Counted from the stretch's first letter, positions 1 through 8,490 are shown. The stretch is DNA of 64,000 bases from Streptomyces reniochalinae (GCF_003323735.1 NZ_QOIM01000041.1:287938-351937), one strand, 5' to 3'. Notes: generated by a model not told the origin, from the sequence alone. A program made the numbers and translations.

Positions 1-31
1 CGCCCTCGAAGAGGTGGACCGCTCCGCCTGA
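1..31 (+). CDS. Possible 3' end of a gene entering from the left
   Basis: The second frame reads nine codons ending in a glutamate/aspartate-containing tail (ALEEVDRSA) and a TGA at 29-31. A GC-rich hairpin follows at once, as expected at a gene end. Too little is present to name a product, and the frame could be chance. Confidence 0.3.
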   Translation, partial: ALEEVDRSA

Positions 32-33
32 CA

Positions 34-65
34 CCGGCCGCCGCGGCTCGGCCCGGCGGCACCGG
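34..65. terminator. GC-rich hairpin between convergent genes
   Basis: CCGGCCGCCG pairs with CGGCGG and CCGG across an 11-base loop, with a two-base bulge. There is no U tract, which is usual in high-GC actinomycetes. It sits between the gene end on the left and the end of the DUF2267-type gene, so it could serve both. Confidence 0.35.
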
Positions 66-91
66 ACCCGCCGCACCCCGCGGCGCGCGCC

Positions 92-484
92 TCACCTGCT
101 CAGTTCCGCCTTGCCGAAGAGCGCCGCGTAGCCGCTCGGCAGCTGGCTGATCAGCTGGTTGAGCTCTCCGCCCGAGACCGCGTCGGCGAGGGTCGACAGG
201 ACGGCGCTGGCGTCCCACTCCGCGGTGCGGGGGCGGGCGCCCGTCTGCGCGGCGACGCGCTCGCAGAACCGGCCCACGCCGAACGTCTCGGGTTCGTCCT
301 CGCCCGCCTCGGCGACGACTGGCCCGAGCGGTCCCGGCAGCTGGGCCGCCAGCTCCCCGGCCTTGACGGGGCTGATGCGGTTGGCGAGCACGCTCAGTAC
401 CACCCACGTGACCTGCTCGGCCTCCTGCCGGTCGCGGTACTCGCCGCGTTCGCGGACCTGGGCCAGGAACTCGTCGTACCTCAT
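92..484 (-). CDS. DUF2267-type small protein
   Basis: A 130-residue protein beginning MRYDEFLAQV. The family is of unknown function and is recognised by the short helical repeats with the pattern YDEFL..V, followed by an alanine/leucine-rich block on avoiding or tolerating 'LP' turns (AAQLPGPL, ISQLPSGY). I chose the ATG at 484 because AAGGAG lies eight bases upstream; the frame stays open to 604, but that extension is basic low-complexity sequence. No signal peptide or membrane segment. It is transcribed away from pobA with 130 bases between, so it is probably a separate unit. In other streptomycetes such genes are often in stress-type neighbourhoods; nothing here confirms that. Confidence 0.75.
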   Translation of the reverse strand: MRYDEFLAQVRERGEYRDRQEAEQVTWVVLSVLANRISPVKAGELAAQLPGPLGPVVAEAGEDEPETFGVGRFCERVAAQTGARPRTAEWDASAVLSTLADAVSGGELNQLISQLPSGYAALFGKAELSR

Positions 485-614
485 GATCGGCTCCTTCGTG
501 CCGCCGGATCTCGTGCCCTTGTGCGCGGTGGTCTCGCGCTTCGCGGTACCCAGTGACCGCCCGTCCATGGGTGGCGAGGTCCGACCGCCCGCGTCAGGCG
601 TCACCCGGCGCGGG

Positions 615-1811
615 TCACCCCTCGCCGGGCAGCGGCGCCCCCGTGTAGTTCTCGGCCAGTTCCGCCGCGGCGTGCGGGGAGGCGGCGACGCGCTCCAGCT
701 GGGAGAGCTGGAGCCGGGTGTCGAAGGAGGACTGGCCTGGCGCGGTGTGCAAGGTGGTGGTCATGAAGTACGAGAAGTGCTCGGCGCGCCACACCCGCCC
801 CAGGCAGTCGTCGGAGTAGGTGTCGAGCAGGGTGGCCGAGCCGGTCTCGTGCAGGTGGGCGAAGGCGCGGGCCAGCACCGTCACGTCGGACACCGCCAGG
901 TTGAGGCCCTTGGCGCCGGTGGGCGGGACGATGTGCGCCGCGTCTCCGGCCAGCAGCACCCGCCCGTAGCGCATCGGCTCGGTCACCGAACTGCGCATCG
1001 GCAGCACGGCCTTCTGGGTGACCGGGCCACGCGTCAGCCGCCAGTCGGCGTGCGCCCCGAAGCGGACGTCCAGCTCGTCCCAGATCCGCTCGTCGGGCCA
1101 GGTGCCGGGCTCCGTGCCGACCGGCACCTGGAGGTAGAGCCGGCTGACCGCCGGGGAGCGCATGCTGGCCAGTGCGAAGCCACGCGGCGAGTGGGCGTAG
1201 ATCAGCTCGTCGTGGACGGGGGGCGCGTCCGCCAGGATGCCCAGCCACGCGTAGGGGTAGACACGCTCGTGCACCTGGCGCGCCGGGGCGGGGACGGCGT
1301 CGCGTACGACGCCGTGGAAGCCGTCGCAGCCGACGACCCAGTCGCAGGTCAGCGCCCTCTCCCGGCCCCCGTGGGTGTAGCGGACGGTGCAGCCGCCGTC
1401 CTGGGCGCCCTCCACCGCGTGCACCGGCGCCTCGAACACGAGGGGCGGCCCGTCGGCGAGTTGGAGGGCTATGAGGTCCTTGACGACCTCCGTTTGGGCG
1501 TAGACCCACACGCGGCGGCCGCCGGTGAGCGCGGGGAAGTCGAGACGGTGGCGGCGCCCGGCGAAGCGCAGTTCGATGCCGTCGTGCGGCAGCCCCTCGC
1601 GCTCCAGCCGGTCCGCGGCGCCCGCCCGGCGCAGCACGTCGACGGTGCTCTGCTCCAGGATCCCGGCGCGCTGCCGCTGCTCCACGTAACCGCGCCCCCG
1701 GCTCTCCAGGACGACGCAGTCGATGGAGTGCAGGTGCAGCAGCCGGGCGAGCAGCAGACCGGCGGGGCCCGCGCCGACGACGGCCACCCGCGTGCGCGGA
1801 CCGTGACTCAT
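615..1811 (-). CDS. pobA: 4-hydroxybenzoate 3-monooxygenase (PobA)
   Basis: Flavoprotein hydroxylase of 398 residues that converts 4-hydroxybenzoate to protocatechuate using NAD(P)H and O2, in the cytoplasm. The N-terminus has the FAD-binding dinucleotide fold (VVGAGPAGLLLARLL, residues about 10-24). The second FAD motif is LLAGDAAHIVPPTGAKGLNLA-like around residues 285-305, with the PPTGAKGLN run typical of PobA rather than of phenol or salicylate hydroxylases. Its ATG overlaps the pcaD stop as ATGA, making it the last gene of the pca operon. It therefore feeds the product directly to the PcaGH dioxygenase made by the first two genes. Confidence 0.93.
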   Translation of the reverse strand: MSHGPRTRVAVVGAGPAGLLLARLLHLHSIDCVVLESRGRGYVEQRQRAGILEQSTVDVLRRAGAADRLEREGLPHDGIELRFAGRRHRLDFPALTGGRRVWVYAQTEVVKDLIALQLADGPPLVFEAPVHAVEGAQDGGCTVRYTHGGRERALTCDWVVGCDGFHGVVRDAVPAPARQVHERVYPYAWLGILADAPPVHDELIYAHSPRGFALASMRSPAVSRLYLQVPVGTEPGTWPDERIWDELDVRFGAHADWRLTRGPVTQKAVLPMRSSVTEPMRYGRVLLAGDAAHIVPPTGAKGLNLAVSDVTVLARAFAHLHETGSATLLDTYSDDCLGRVWRAEHFSYFMTTTLHTAPGQSSFDTRLQLSQLERVAASPHAAAELAENYTGAPLPGEG

Positions 1812-2629
1812 GCGCGGCCCCGTTCCCCGGTGGCGTACGGCGGGGTGGCACCGTCCCAGAGGGCGAGCAGCGCTTCGGTGACGGCTTCGGGCCGCTCCAC
1901 ACCGGCCAGGTGCGCCGCACCCTCCACCCGCACGAGCGTGGACGCGCGGATGCCGTGCGCGAGTTCACTGGCGTGGGCGGGCGGGATGGCGGGGTCCGCG
2001 GCGCCTGCGACGATCAGCGTCGGCGCGGTGATCCGCGACAGCGCGGGCCGCGCGTCGAAGCCGGCGACGGCTTCGCAGCAGGCGGCGTACCCGGCCGGGT
2101 CGGCCTCGGCGAGGTCCGCGAGCAGCCGCGCACCGAGCTTCGTGCCGGCCATGCGCTCAGGCTCTGCGAACCAGCGTCCCGGCGCCGCCTCCAGGAGAGA
2201 GCGGGTGCCGTCGTCGCGCACGAGCGCGGCCCGCTCGTACCACCCCGCCGGCTCCCCGAACCAGGCCGAGGAGCACACCAGCGCCAGTGACGAGATCCGC
2301 CCGGGGTGGTGGACGGCCAGGTGGGTGCCGACACCGCCGCCCAGTGAGATGCCCGCGTACCTGAAGGTCTCCCAGCCGTGGTGGTCGGCGAGCGCCAGCA
2401 CCCGCGAAGCCAGCTCGGCGACGGTGGCGGACCCCGCGCCCGACGCGGCGGCGCCCCCGCCGACGGCGTCGCCCCCATGGCCCGGCAGGTCGTACCGCAG
2501 CACCCTGTGGCGCCGGGTCAGGGCGGGAACCTGAGGCTCCCACACGGCGAGGGAGGTGCCCAGGGACGGGCCCAGGATCAGCGGGGTGCCGTCTGCGGGG
2601 CCGTCGAGGCGGTGGTGCGGCAGGGTCAC
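1808..2629 (-). CDS. pcaD: 3-oxoadipate enol-lactonase (PcaD), stand-alone
   Basis: Alpha/beta hydrolase of 273 residues that opens beta-ketoadipate enol-lactone to beta-ketoadipate. The nucleophile elbow is GISLG (Ser about 95); the acid and His are likely in AGAADPAIPP and EGAAHLAG. The start is a GTG at 2629 sharing GTGA with the end of pcaB; the frame is open further upstream but that is the pcaB coding region. Many streptomycetes carry this enzyme fused to 4-carboxymuconolactone decarboxylase (PcaL). Here the protein ends after the hydrolase fold and runs straight into pobA, so the decarboxylase domain is missing. Confidence 0.9.
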   Translation of the reverse strand: MTLPHHRLDGPADGTPLILGPSLGTSLAVWEPQVPALTRRHRVLRYDLPGHGGDAVGGGAAASGAGSATVAELASRVLALADHHGWETFRYAGISLGGGVGTHLAVHHPGRISSLALVCSSAWFGEPAGWYERAALVRDDGTRSLLEAAPGRWFAEPERMAGTKLGARLLADLAEADPAGYAACCEAVAGFDARPALSRITAPTLIVAGAADPAIPPAHASELAHGIRASTLVRVEGAAHLAGVERPEAVTEALLALWDGATPPYATGERGRA

Positions 2630-4074
2630 GGAGTCTCCTCGGATCGCGGTGCTGTAGGGGACGGTGCGGGCGGGCCGTGCGCCAGTGCCCGGTCCACGAG
2701 CGCGGGCGCACAGCCCGTGTGGCGCGCGGGCTCGGCCAGGTCGGCCCAGACCTCCTGCGGGACGTCGGCCAGTTCGCCGCACTCGCGCAGGACGTCGACG
2801 AAAGGGGCCTGTTCGGACGCCGAGCGTGCGGCGGCCTCGGTGACCAGCGCGCCGGCCCGCGCCCGCCCCACGTACCGGGAGAGGACGAGCGCCGCGCGCT
2901 CGGAGACGAGGCGCCCGCCCGTCAGCGCGAGGTTCTCGCGCATACGGGCGGGCCGCACGCGCAGCCCCTCCGCGAGCTCGGCGGCGCACCGTGCCGCGCC
3001 CCCGGTCAGCCGCAGCGCCTCGCGCAGGGTCTGCCATTCGGCGTGCCAGGCCCCCGCGGGGCGCTCGTCCTCGGCGGCGAGCGCGCCGAACAGCACGCCG
3101 GCCAGCGCGGGGAGCTGCCGTGCGGCGGAGGCGACGAGGGTGGCCCTTACCGGGTTGGCCTTGTGCGGCATGGCCGACGAACCGCCGCCCGCGCCCTCGG
3201 CCACCTCCGCCGTCTCGGTGCGGGTGAGCGCCAGCACGTCGGCGGCGAGTTTGCCGAGGCTGCCCGCGGTGTGGGCGAGGGCCGCGGCCAGGTCGGCGAC
3301 GGGCGTGCGCAGCGTGTGCCAGGGCAGGGGCGGTTCGGCGAGACCCGTCTCCTCGGCGAGGAGGGAGGGCAGCCGCAGCGCCGCTTCCCCGCCTCCGTCT
3401 GCGGCGAACGCCGCCAGCGTCCCCGCCGCGCCGCCCAGTTGCACGGGCAGCGCCTCCCGTACGGAGGCCAGCCGCCGCCGCGCGTCCAGCGCCAGGGCCC
3501 GCCAGCCGGCCGCCTTGAGGCCGAAGGTGGTGGGCACGGCGTGCTGGGTGAGAGTGCGGCCCGGCATGGCGGTGTCCCGGTGGGTGGCGGCGAGCGCGGC
3601 CAGCGCGACGGCGGTGCGCTCCAGGTCGGCCAGCAGGTGGCCGAGTGTGCGGTGGGCGACCAGCATGGCGGCGGTGTCCATGATGTCCTGGCTGGTGGCG
3701 CCCCGGTGCACCCAGGGCCCGGCCGCGTCTCCCACCGCCGCCGTGAGATCGGCGACCAGCGGAATGACGGGGTTGCCCCCCGCACTGGCGCGCAGCGCCA
3801 GGTCCCGCACGTCGAAGTGTGCCGCGTCCGCCGCCGCGGTGACGGCGCGTGCGGCCTCGCCGGGGGCGAGTCCGAGCCCGGCCTGCGCGCGGGTGAGGGC
3901 GGCCTCGGCGTCGAGCAGCGCCTGGAGGAACGCGCGGTCGCCCGTCGCGGACTCGGCGGGGGAGCCCGCCCGCACGGGGGAGAGCAGCCCGAGATCGGCC
4001 CCGTCGCCGGGTGCGTCACCGGGCCCCTGGAACGGGGGCGGCGACGGGCTGGTGGGGTTCGAGGGGGAAGTCAA
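2626..4074 (-). CDS. pcaB: 3-carboxy-cis,cis-muconate cycloisomerase (PcaB)
   Basis: Member of the fumarase/aspartase superfamily, 482 residues with the start chosen here. It makes 4-carboxymuconolactone from the PcaGH product. The superfamily signature GSSAMPHKANP lies at about residues 298-308, and GATSQDIMD supplies the second active-site region. No ATG or GTG lies near the expected start. A TTG at 4074 has AAGGAG ten bases upstream and gives MTSPSNP, so I used it; it overlaps pcaG by 59 bases. The open frame extends to 4137. The extra C-terminal tail is Pro/Ala-rich. Confidence 0.9.
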   Translation of the reverse strand: MTSPSNPTSPSPPPFQGPGDAPGDGADLGLLSPVRAGSPAESATGDRAFLQALLDAEAALTRAQAGLGLAPGEAARAVTAAADAAHFDVRDLALRASAGGNPVIPLVADLTAAVGDAAGPWVHRGATSQDIMDTAAMLVAHRTLGHLLADLERTAVALAALAATHRDTAMPGRTLTQHAVPTTFGLKAAGWRALALDARRRLASVREALPVQLGGAAGTLAAFAADGGGEAALRLPSLLAEETGLAEPPLPWHTLRTPVADLAAALAHTAGSLGKLAADVLALTRTETAEVAEGAGGGSSAMPHKANPVRATLVASAARQLPALAGVLFGALAAEDERPAGAWHAEWQTLREALRLTGGAARCAAELAEGLRVRPARMRENLALTGGRLVSERAALVLSRYVGRARAGALVTEAAARSASEQAPFVDVLRECGELADVPQEVWADLAEPARHTGCAPALVDRALAHGPPAPSPTAPRSEETP

Positions 4075-4681
4075 GGAAGACCGTCTCCTTCTCGCCCTGG
4101 AGGCGGAGGTCGAAGCGGTAGCGCCGCTCGGCTTCACGGACGGCGAGCAGCGTGCCGAGGCGCTCGGGCGGCAGCGCGGCGAACGCCGGATCAGCGGCCA
4201 GCGCTTCGGCGTGCTCGGGCAGGTGGACGCGGGTGTACAGGTGGTGCAGCAGACCTCGCGCGAACACCAGGAGCGCCAGGTAAGGAACGGCGGCGGGCCG
4301 GTGCGGGCCCGGCGCGAGGGTACGGATCATCCAGTGCCCGTCGGCGTCCGTCGGTATCCGGGCGAAGCCGGTGAAGCGCACGCCATCGCGGCCCGCGGCC
4401 TCGCCGGTCACGGGGTCGCGGCGCAGCGAGCCGGGCGCGCCGGTGGCCGACCCCGCGGGGTCCGCCTGCCAGAACTCCAGCAGCGCGTCGGGCACCGGCT
4501 CTCCGGCGCCGTCGAAGACGTACCCGTGCAGGGTGAGGGCTTCGGGGTGTCCGGCGGGGACGAGGTCGCCGCCACCGGCGAACGGGAGCGCGTAGCCGTA
4601 GAAGGGGCCGACGGTCTGCGACGGGGTGGGCCCGAGCGGCATGGCGGCGGGCGCGGGCGCGGCCCTGGTCGGTTCGGTCAT
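4016..4681 (-). CDS. pcaG: Protocatechuate 3,4-dioxygenase alpha subunit
   Basis: 221 residues. This is the non-catalytic alpha subunit of the (alpha-beta)n non-haem iron dioxygenase that cleaves protocatechuate between its hydroxyls. Recognisable features are the TPSQTVGPFYGYAL start, the beta-sandwich stretch LEFWQADPAG and the LVFARGLLHHLYTRVHLP segment. As usual for alpha subunits it lacks the Tyr-Tyr-His-His iron set. Its ATG overlaps the pcaH stop (TGATG). The strict coupling to pcaH suits equimolar assembly. Confidence 0.93.
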   Translation of the reverse strand: MTEPTRAAPAPAAMPLGPTPSQTVGPFYGYALPFAGGGDLVPAGHPEALTLHGYVFDGAGEPVPDALLEFWQADPAGSATGAPGSLRRDPVTGEAAGRDGVRFTGFARIPTDADGHWMIRTLAPGPHRPAAVPYLALLVFARGLLHHLYTRVHLPEHAEALAADPAFAALPPERLGTLLAVREAERRYRFDLRLQGEKETVFLDFPLEPHQPVAAPVPGAR

Positions 4682-5556
4682 CAGGCGCGGCCCTCCTCGC
4701 ACCAGGTGGCGGCCGGGTCGTCCAGGACGATGTCCCAGCGGTAGCCCAGCGACCACTCGGGAACGGACAACTCGTGGTCGTAGTCGGCGACCAGCCTCTC
4801 GCGTGCCGCCCGGTCGGTGACGGACCCGAGGATCGGGTCGTACGGGAAGAGCGGGTCCCCGGGAAAGTACATCTGCGTCACCAGCCGCTGGGCGAACGCG
4901 TCGCCGAAGAGGGAGAAGTGGATGTGCGCCGGGCGCCAGGCGTTGGTGTGGTTGCGCCACGGGTAGGCGCCCGGCTTGATCGTGGTGAAGGCGTACCGGC
5001 CCTCGTCGTCGGTCAGGCAGCGGCCTGACCCGGTGAAGTGCGGGTCGAGCGGCGCCGGGTGCTGGTCGAGCTGGTGTGCGTACCGGCCGGAGGCGTTGGC
5101 CTGCCACACCTCCACCAGCTGCCCGCGCACGGGGTGCCCGCGCCGGTCGAGGACCCGCCCCGTGACGGTGATCCGCTCTCCCAGCGGCTCCGCGTGGTGC
5201 CGGCGCGTCAGATCGCTGTCCAGCGCGGTGACGTCCGTGACGCCGAAGACCGGGCCGGTCAGCTCGACGGCCTCCGGGTCGCGCAGCGGCAGCGGCGAGG
5301 CCAGCGGGTGGCGCAGCGCACTGCTGCGGTACGGCGGGAAGTCGCGCGGCGGATGGTCCAGGGGCGCCGCGTGCGCGGCCTGCGCGTGCGCCGCGCCGAT
5401 GGCTTCGTCGATGTCCGCCTGCGAGGGCGCGGGGAAGTGGGGCGGCGCACCACCGTTCCTGGCGGTGCCGCCGCGCGCGTCCGGGGGTGGGACGCGCTGC
5501 TCGTATGGGGCGGCCGAGCCGGGCTCGGCCGGCGGGGAAGGGCGCTGTGCGGTCAT
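4681..5556 (-). CDS. pcaH: Protocatechuate 3,4-dioxygenase beta subunit
   Basis: 291 residues, the catalytic beta subunit. The four expected iron ligands can be placed: Tyr159 (SGRYAH), Tyr198 (PGAYPW), His211 and His213 (AHIHF). It is the first gene of the operon. The ATG at 5556 has GAGGAG seven bases upstream. The first 45 residues are Pro/Gly/Ala-rich and longer than in pseudomonad enzymes; the conserved fold begins near residue 70 (PPRDFPPYRSS). It is divergent from the IclR-type regulator across a 311-base gap that holds the likely operator. Confidence 0.94.
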   Translation of the reverse strand: MTAQRPSPPAEPGSAAPYEQRVPPPDARGGTARNGGAPPHFPAPSQADIDEAIGAAHAQAAHAAPLDHPPRDFPPYRSSALRHPLASPLPLRDPEAVELTGPVFGVTDVTALDSDLTRRHHAEPLGERITVTGRVLDRRGHPVRGQLVEVWQANASGRYAHQLDQHPAPLDPHFTGSGRCLTDDEGRYAFTTIKPGAYPWRNHTNAWRPAHIHFSLFGDAFAQRLVTQMYFPGDPLFPYDPILGSVTDRAARERLVADYDHELSVPEWSLGYRWDIVLDDPAATWCEEGRA

Positions 5557-5697
5557 CGGGCCTCCTCGGGGACAGCGGAGCGGGGCGGCGGTGCGTGCGG
5601 CCGCCTCGGCGGCCTCGGCACCGGGCGCGCACGCGCGCAGTCCGGTGCCGAGCGACGCCGTGCGTCGGCGGCGGGTGCGTGACCTTTGTTGTCCGGT

Positions 5698-5729
5698 GTT
5701 CGCAGAGTGAACTATTGTTCGTCCCCGAA
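5698..5729. promoter_or_regulatory. Candidate operator for the IclR-type regulator
   Basis: GTTC-N7-GAAC (5698-5712) is an exact inverted repeat. It is followed five bases later by a second one, TTCG-N4-CGAA (5718-5729). Paired GTTCG-type palindromes are typical of PcaR/PcaU-like IclR proteins. They lie between the divergent pcaH and regulator genes. Binding here would sit just downstream of the possible pcaH start point. The regulator assignment is inferred from position and family. Confidence 0.5.
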
Positions 5730-5737
5730 TGCCGGTG

Positions 5738-5766
5738 AGTCTCATCCGGGTGCGAGGTCTTGTCAA
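5738..5766 (-). promoter_or_regulatory. Possible pcaH promoter
   Basis: Read on the minus strand, an exact TTGACA (5766-5761) is followed after 17 bases by GAGACT (5743-5738), a poor -10. This would give a leader of roughly 175 bases before pcaH that contains the candidate operator. The -35 match is good and the -10 is weak, so this remains tentative. Confidence 0.3.
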
Positions 5767-5867
5767 TGGGCGCCGCACCCGAAAGATCCGCGCCCGTGGC
5801 CTCGTCGGACACGGGCCGGCGGCCGGCGCCCGACGGCGCCCGCCCCGTGAGGACTTCGGAGGACCGC

Positions 5868-7649
5868 ATGCCCCGCAGCGCAGCGAACCCGCCGGCGCCC
5901 GCCCCGCCCCGTGCCGCACCCGGTGGGGACGCCGTGGCCACCGTGGAGCGCGGCCTGAGAGTTCTCAGCGCCCTCGCGGCGGCCCCCGGTGGCCGGCTCA
6001 GCCGCGCCGAGCTCGTGCGCGTCTGCCCGCTGGCCCGTGCCACCCTCGACCGCGTCGCCGCCACCCTCGTCCGCCTCGGACACCTGCGCGCCGAGGGCAG
6101 CGACCTCCAGCTGGCTCCCCGCGTCCTGGAGTTCGGCAACGCCTACCTGGCCGCGAGCACCCTGCCCGAGGCGCTGGGCCCGCACGCGCACCGGCTCGCC
6201 GACGAGCTGGACGAGTCGGTCTCCGTCGCCGTCCCCGACCGCGACGGAGTGCGCTTCGTCATCCAGTGCCCGCGGCGGCGCGCCATGGCCGTCACCTTCC
6301 ACATCGGTGACCTGCTGCCCGCCGAACGGTGCGCGCCCGGCGCCCTGTTCGCCGCCCGGTGGGACGAAGCCACATGGCGGTGCTGGCGGCGGCGCCTGGC
6401 CGAGGACCCGCACGCCGCCGGGTTCCTCGCCCTGCCGCCGCGGAGCGGCCCGCGGCAGGCTCCGGGGGCCGGGGAGTTCACGGCCCGCGTCGCCGAGGCC
6501 CGCGCGGCGGACGCTGCCGTCGACGACCAGCTCGTGGAGCCCGGGCTCGTCGCCGTCGCGCTGCCCGTGTACGGACCCGACTCGACGCTCGTCTGCGCGG
6601 TCAGCGTCGTCAGCCACACCAGCAGACACACCGCGGAGAGCCTCACGGCCCACGCGCTGCCCCGGCTGCGCGCCTGCGCCGCGACGATGCGCGAGACGCT
6701 CGCCACATCAGGGCGCGGAACCCGGGAGCGTGCCTCCACCCTCGCCCACCCCGCGCCACCGGCACCGGTGTCGGCGTCGGCGCCCGGGCCGCCGGCGGCA
6801 GCCGCCGCCCCCACTCGGGCGACGGCCCTGCGGGCGGTCAAGGACGAACTCGGGCCCGGCTTCCTCCAGTCGCTCGCCCGCGGCCTCACCGTCCTGAGCG
6901 CGCTGCGCGCCCCCGAAGGGCTGACCCTCAGCCAGGTCGCCGCCGTCACCGGTCTCTCCCGGGCGACCGCCCGGCGCTTCCTGCACGCGCTGCGCCGGCT
7001 CGGCTACGTGGGCGCGGGCACCGACGAGACCCGTTTCGTGCCGCTGCCCAGAACGCTCGGGCTCGGCTTCGCCGCCCACGCGGGCCTCACGTTCGAGCGG
7101 ATCGCCGCCCCGCACCTGGCCGAACTGGTCGGCCGCGTCCACGACTCGGCCTCGATCGCCGTCCTGGACGGCACCGACGTCCGCTACGTGGCACGCGCCA
7201 CCGCCACCCGCGTCATGGGCGTCGACCTCGGCGTGGGCACCCGGCTGCCCGCGTACGCCACCGCCGCGGGCCGCGTCCTGCTCGCCGGGCTGGACCGCCA
7301 GGAGGCCGCGGACCGGCTGGCCCGCTCCGCGCCGCGACCGCTCACCGGCCGCACCCTCACCCGGCGGCCCGAGCTGGCCGCCGCCCTGGAGTCCGCACGG
7401 CGGGACGGCCACACCCTCGTCGACCAGGAACTGGAGGAAGGGCTGCGCTCCCTCGCCGTCCCTCTCCTCGACCGCCACGGCCGGGTGGCCGCAGCCCTCG
7501 ACGTCGCCGCCCACGCCGCCCAGCGCACCCCGGACGAACTGCGCACCGCCGTCCTGCCCGAACTGCGCGCGACGGCCCGCCGGATCGAGGCGGACCTCGC
7601 GGCCGCGACCGAGTACCTGGTGGCGGAGGCGGTCACCGGCGCGCCGTAG
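5868..7649 (+). CDS. Tandem IclR-family regulator of the pca/pob genes
   Basis: 593 residues, twice the normal IclR length. Two complete modules are visible. Module 1 (about 20-270) has a winged helix with VERGLRVLSALAAAPGG and an effector domain. Module 2 (about 320-590) repeats this with LARGLTVLSALRAPEGLTLSQVAAVTGLSRATARRFL and an effector domain ending in LAVPLLDRHG. They are joined by an Ala/Pro linker. The ATG at 5868 has GGAGG five bases upstream; an open extension to 5760 lacks a good ribosome site. It is divergent from pcaH, so it probably responds to protocatechuate or beta-ketoadipate; activator or repressor cannot be told. Confidence 0.88.
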   Translation: MPRSAANPPAPAPPRAAPGGDAVATVERGLRVLSALAAAPGGRLSRAELVRVCPLARATLDRVAATLVRLGHLRAEGSDLQLAPRVLEFGNAYLAASTLPEALGPHAHRLADELDESVSVAVPDRDGVRFVIQCPRRRAMAVTFHIGDLLPAERCAPGALFAARWDEATWRCWRRRLAEDPHAAGFLALPPRSGPRQAPGAGEFTARVAEARAADAAVDDQLVEPGLVAVALPVYGPDSTLVCAVSVVSHTSRHTAESLTAHALPRLRACAATMRETLATSGRGTRERASTLAHPAPPAPVSASAPGPPAAAAAPTRATALRAVKDELGPGFLQSLARGLTVLSALRAPEGLTLSQVAAVTGLSRATARRFLHALRRLGYVGAGTDETRFVPLPRTLGLGFAAHAGLTFERIAAPHLAELVGRVHDSASIAVLDGTDVRYVARATATRVMGVDLGVGTRLPAYATAAGRVLLAGLDRQEAADRLARSAPRPLTGRTLTRRPELAAALESARRDGHTLVDQELEEGLRSLAVPLLDRHGRVAAALDVAAHAAQRTPDELRTAVLPELRATARRIEADLAAATEYLVAEAVTGAP

Positions 7650-7656
7650 CGAGGCT

Positions 7657-7672
7657 CCCCGCCCCGGCGGGG
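7657..7672. terminator. Hairpin between convergent genes
   Basis: CCCCGCC-CC-GGCGGGG forms a seven-pair stem directly after the IclR-type gene and before the end of the nucleotidyltransferase gene. No U tract. Nearby, the sequence CTCGCGGCAG occurs twice (about 7680 and 7714), a small duplication reaching the 3' end of the next gene. Confidence 0.45.
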
Positions 7673-7708
7673 CTCACGCCTCGCGGCAGCTCCCCGTCCC
7701 GGCGGCAT

Positions 7709-8170
7709 TCATCCCTCGCGGCAGGCGGCCGTCAGCTCGGCGAGCAGGCCCACCGGGTCGTGCAGGACGAGCGCACCGTCCCCGACGACGCGGCGGGTCC
7801 CGGGGTCCACCGGCTTCGTGGCCGCCCACGACGGCGTACCGATCCCGAACTCGACCTCGAGCCCCGCGCGCGTCTTGAAGCGGCGCTCCCGAATGGCACC
7901 CCACTGCCGGGTGCGTACCGGCAGCGGCAGCCCGAGCCCGTGGGCCCAGGCGTCGCCGTCGAAGGCGGACACGTCGGCCACCAGCAGCACGAGGTCGACG
8001 TCCGAACTCGTCCGTGCCGCGCCCCGGGCGCAGGAGCCGACCAGCAGCAACCCGGCCACGTCCGGGCGGCGGGCCGCCCAGCCGGTCACCTCGGCGACCA
8101 CCGCGTTGATCTCGGTGACGCGCGCGGCGGGCAGGTCGGGACCGGGGGAGGGGAGAGGCGGGTGGCTCAT
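7709..8170 (-). CDS. Nucleotidyltransferase-fold protein
   Basis: 153 residues. It carries the polymerase-beta-type nucleotidyltransferase core: GSCARG (about 46-51), followed by SSDVDLVLLV with the two metal-binding aspartates, and a third acidic position in LEVEFGIG. Proteins of this size transfer nucleotides to antibiotics or small molecules, or act as MNT-type antitoxins. No HEPN partner gene lies beside it, so a toxin-antitoxin role is not supported. The ATG at 8170 is the only convenient start. It stands alone, convergent with the regulator. Confidence 0.75.
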   Translation of the reverse strand: MSHPPLPSPGPDLPAARVTEINAVVAEVTGWAARRPDVAGLLLVGSCARGAARTSSDVDLVLLVADVSAFDGDAWAHGLGLPLPVRTRQWGAIRERRFKTRAGLEVEFGIGTPSWAATKPVDPGTRRVVGDGALVLHDPVGLLAELTAACREG

Positions 8171-8490
8171 GCGGAGAGCCTACGGGTGGCCGCCGGTGTC
8201 GCGGCGGCCCGCGATCGGTGCGCTCACAGGCTTCGGCAGGCAGGTGAAACCCGTGTCCACCCGCTTTCCGCTTCAGCGAGCGGACGCGCGCCGGATAGCT
8301 GCCAGGTCGCCAACTCCTCGTGGAGAGCCGGTGCTGTGGCGCCTTCCGTGCATGCCGCCAGGGGCCGCTCCTGAGGGAGCGGCCCCTGGGGGTCGGCCGG
8401 CCTCGCGGTCCGGCCGTGACGCGGAGGGATCATCCTTGGAGGTTCGGAGGGCCTCTCCGCGCCGGCTAAGGGGAACCGCCGGCGAACCGG
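8171..8490. other. 320-base intergenic stretch
   Basis: No convincing gene on either strand. Apart from the strong hairpin listed separately at 8358-8389, I see nothing structured. It lies between the start of the nucleotidyltransferase gene and the end of the small secreted protein gene. Confidence 0.5.
8358..8389 (-). terminator. Strong perfect hairpin
   Basis: CCAGGGGCCGCTCC and GGAGCGGCCCCTGG form a perfect 14-pair stem around a four-base loop. It lies about 100 bases beyond the stop of the minus-strand small secreted protein gene, and probably ends that transcript. Confidence 0.7.

Noticed and set aside
1808..2629. PcaL-type fusion of lactonase and decarboxylase
   Set aside because: The protein stops after the hydrolase fold and overlaps pobA; no decarboxylase motifs follow in any frame.
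2378..4744. A 788-codon plus-strand frame across the pca genes
   Set aside because: A shadow of pcaD, pcaB and pcaG with Ala/Arg/Ser-rich translation and no motifs.
7709..8170. MNT-type antitoxin of a HEPN/MNT module
   Set aside because: No HEPN-type gene is adjacent; the neighbours are a convergent regulator and a secreted protein.
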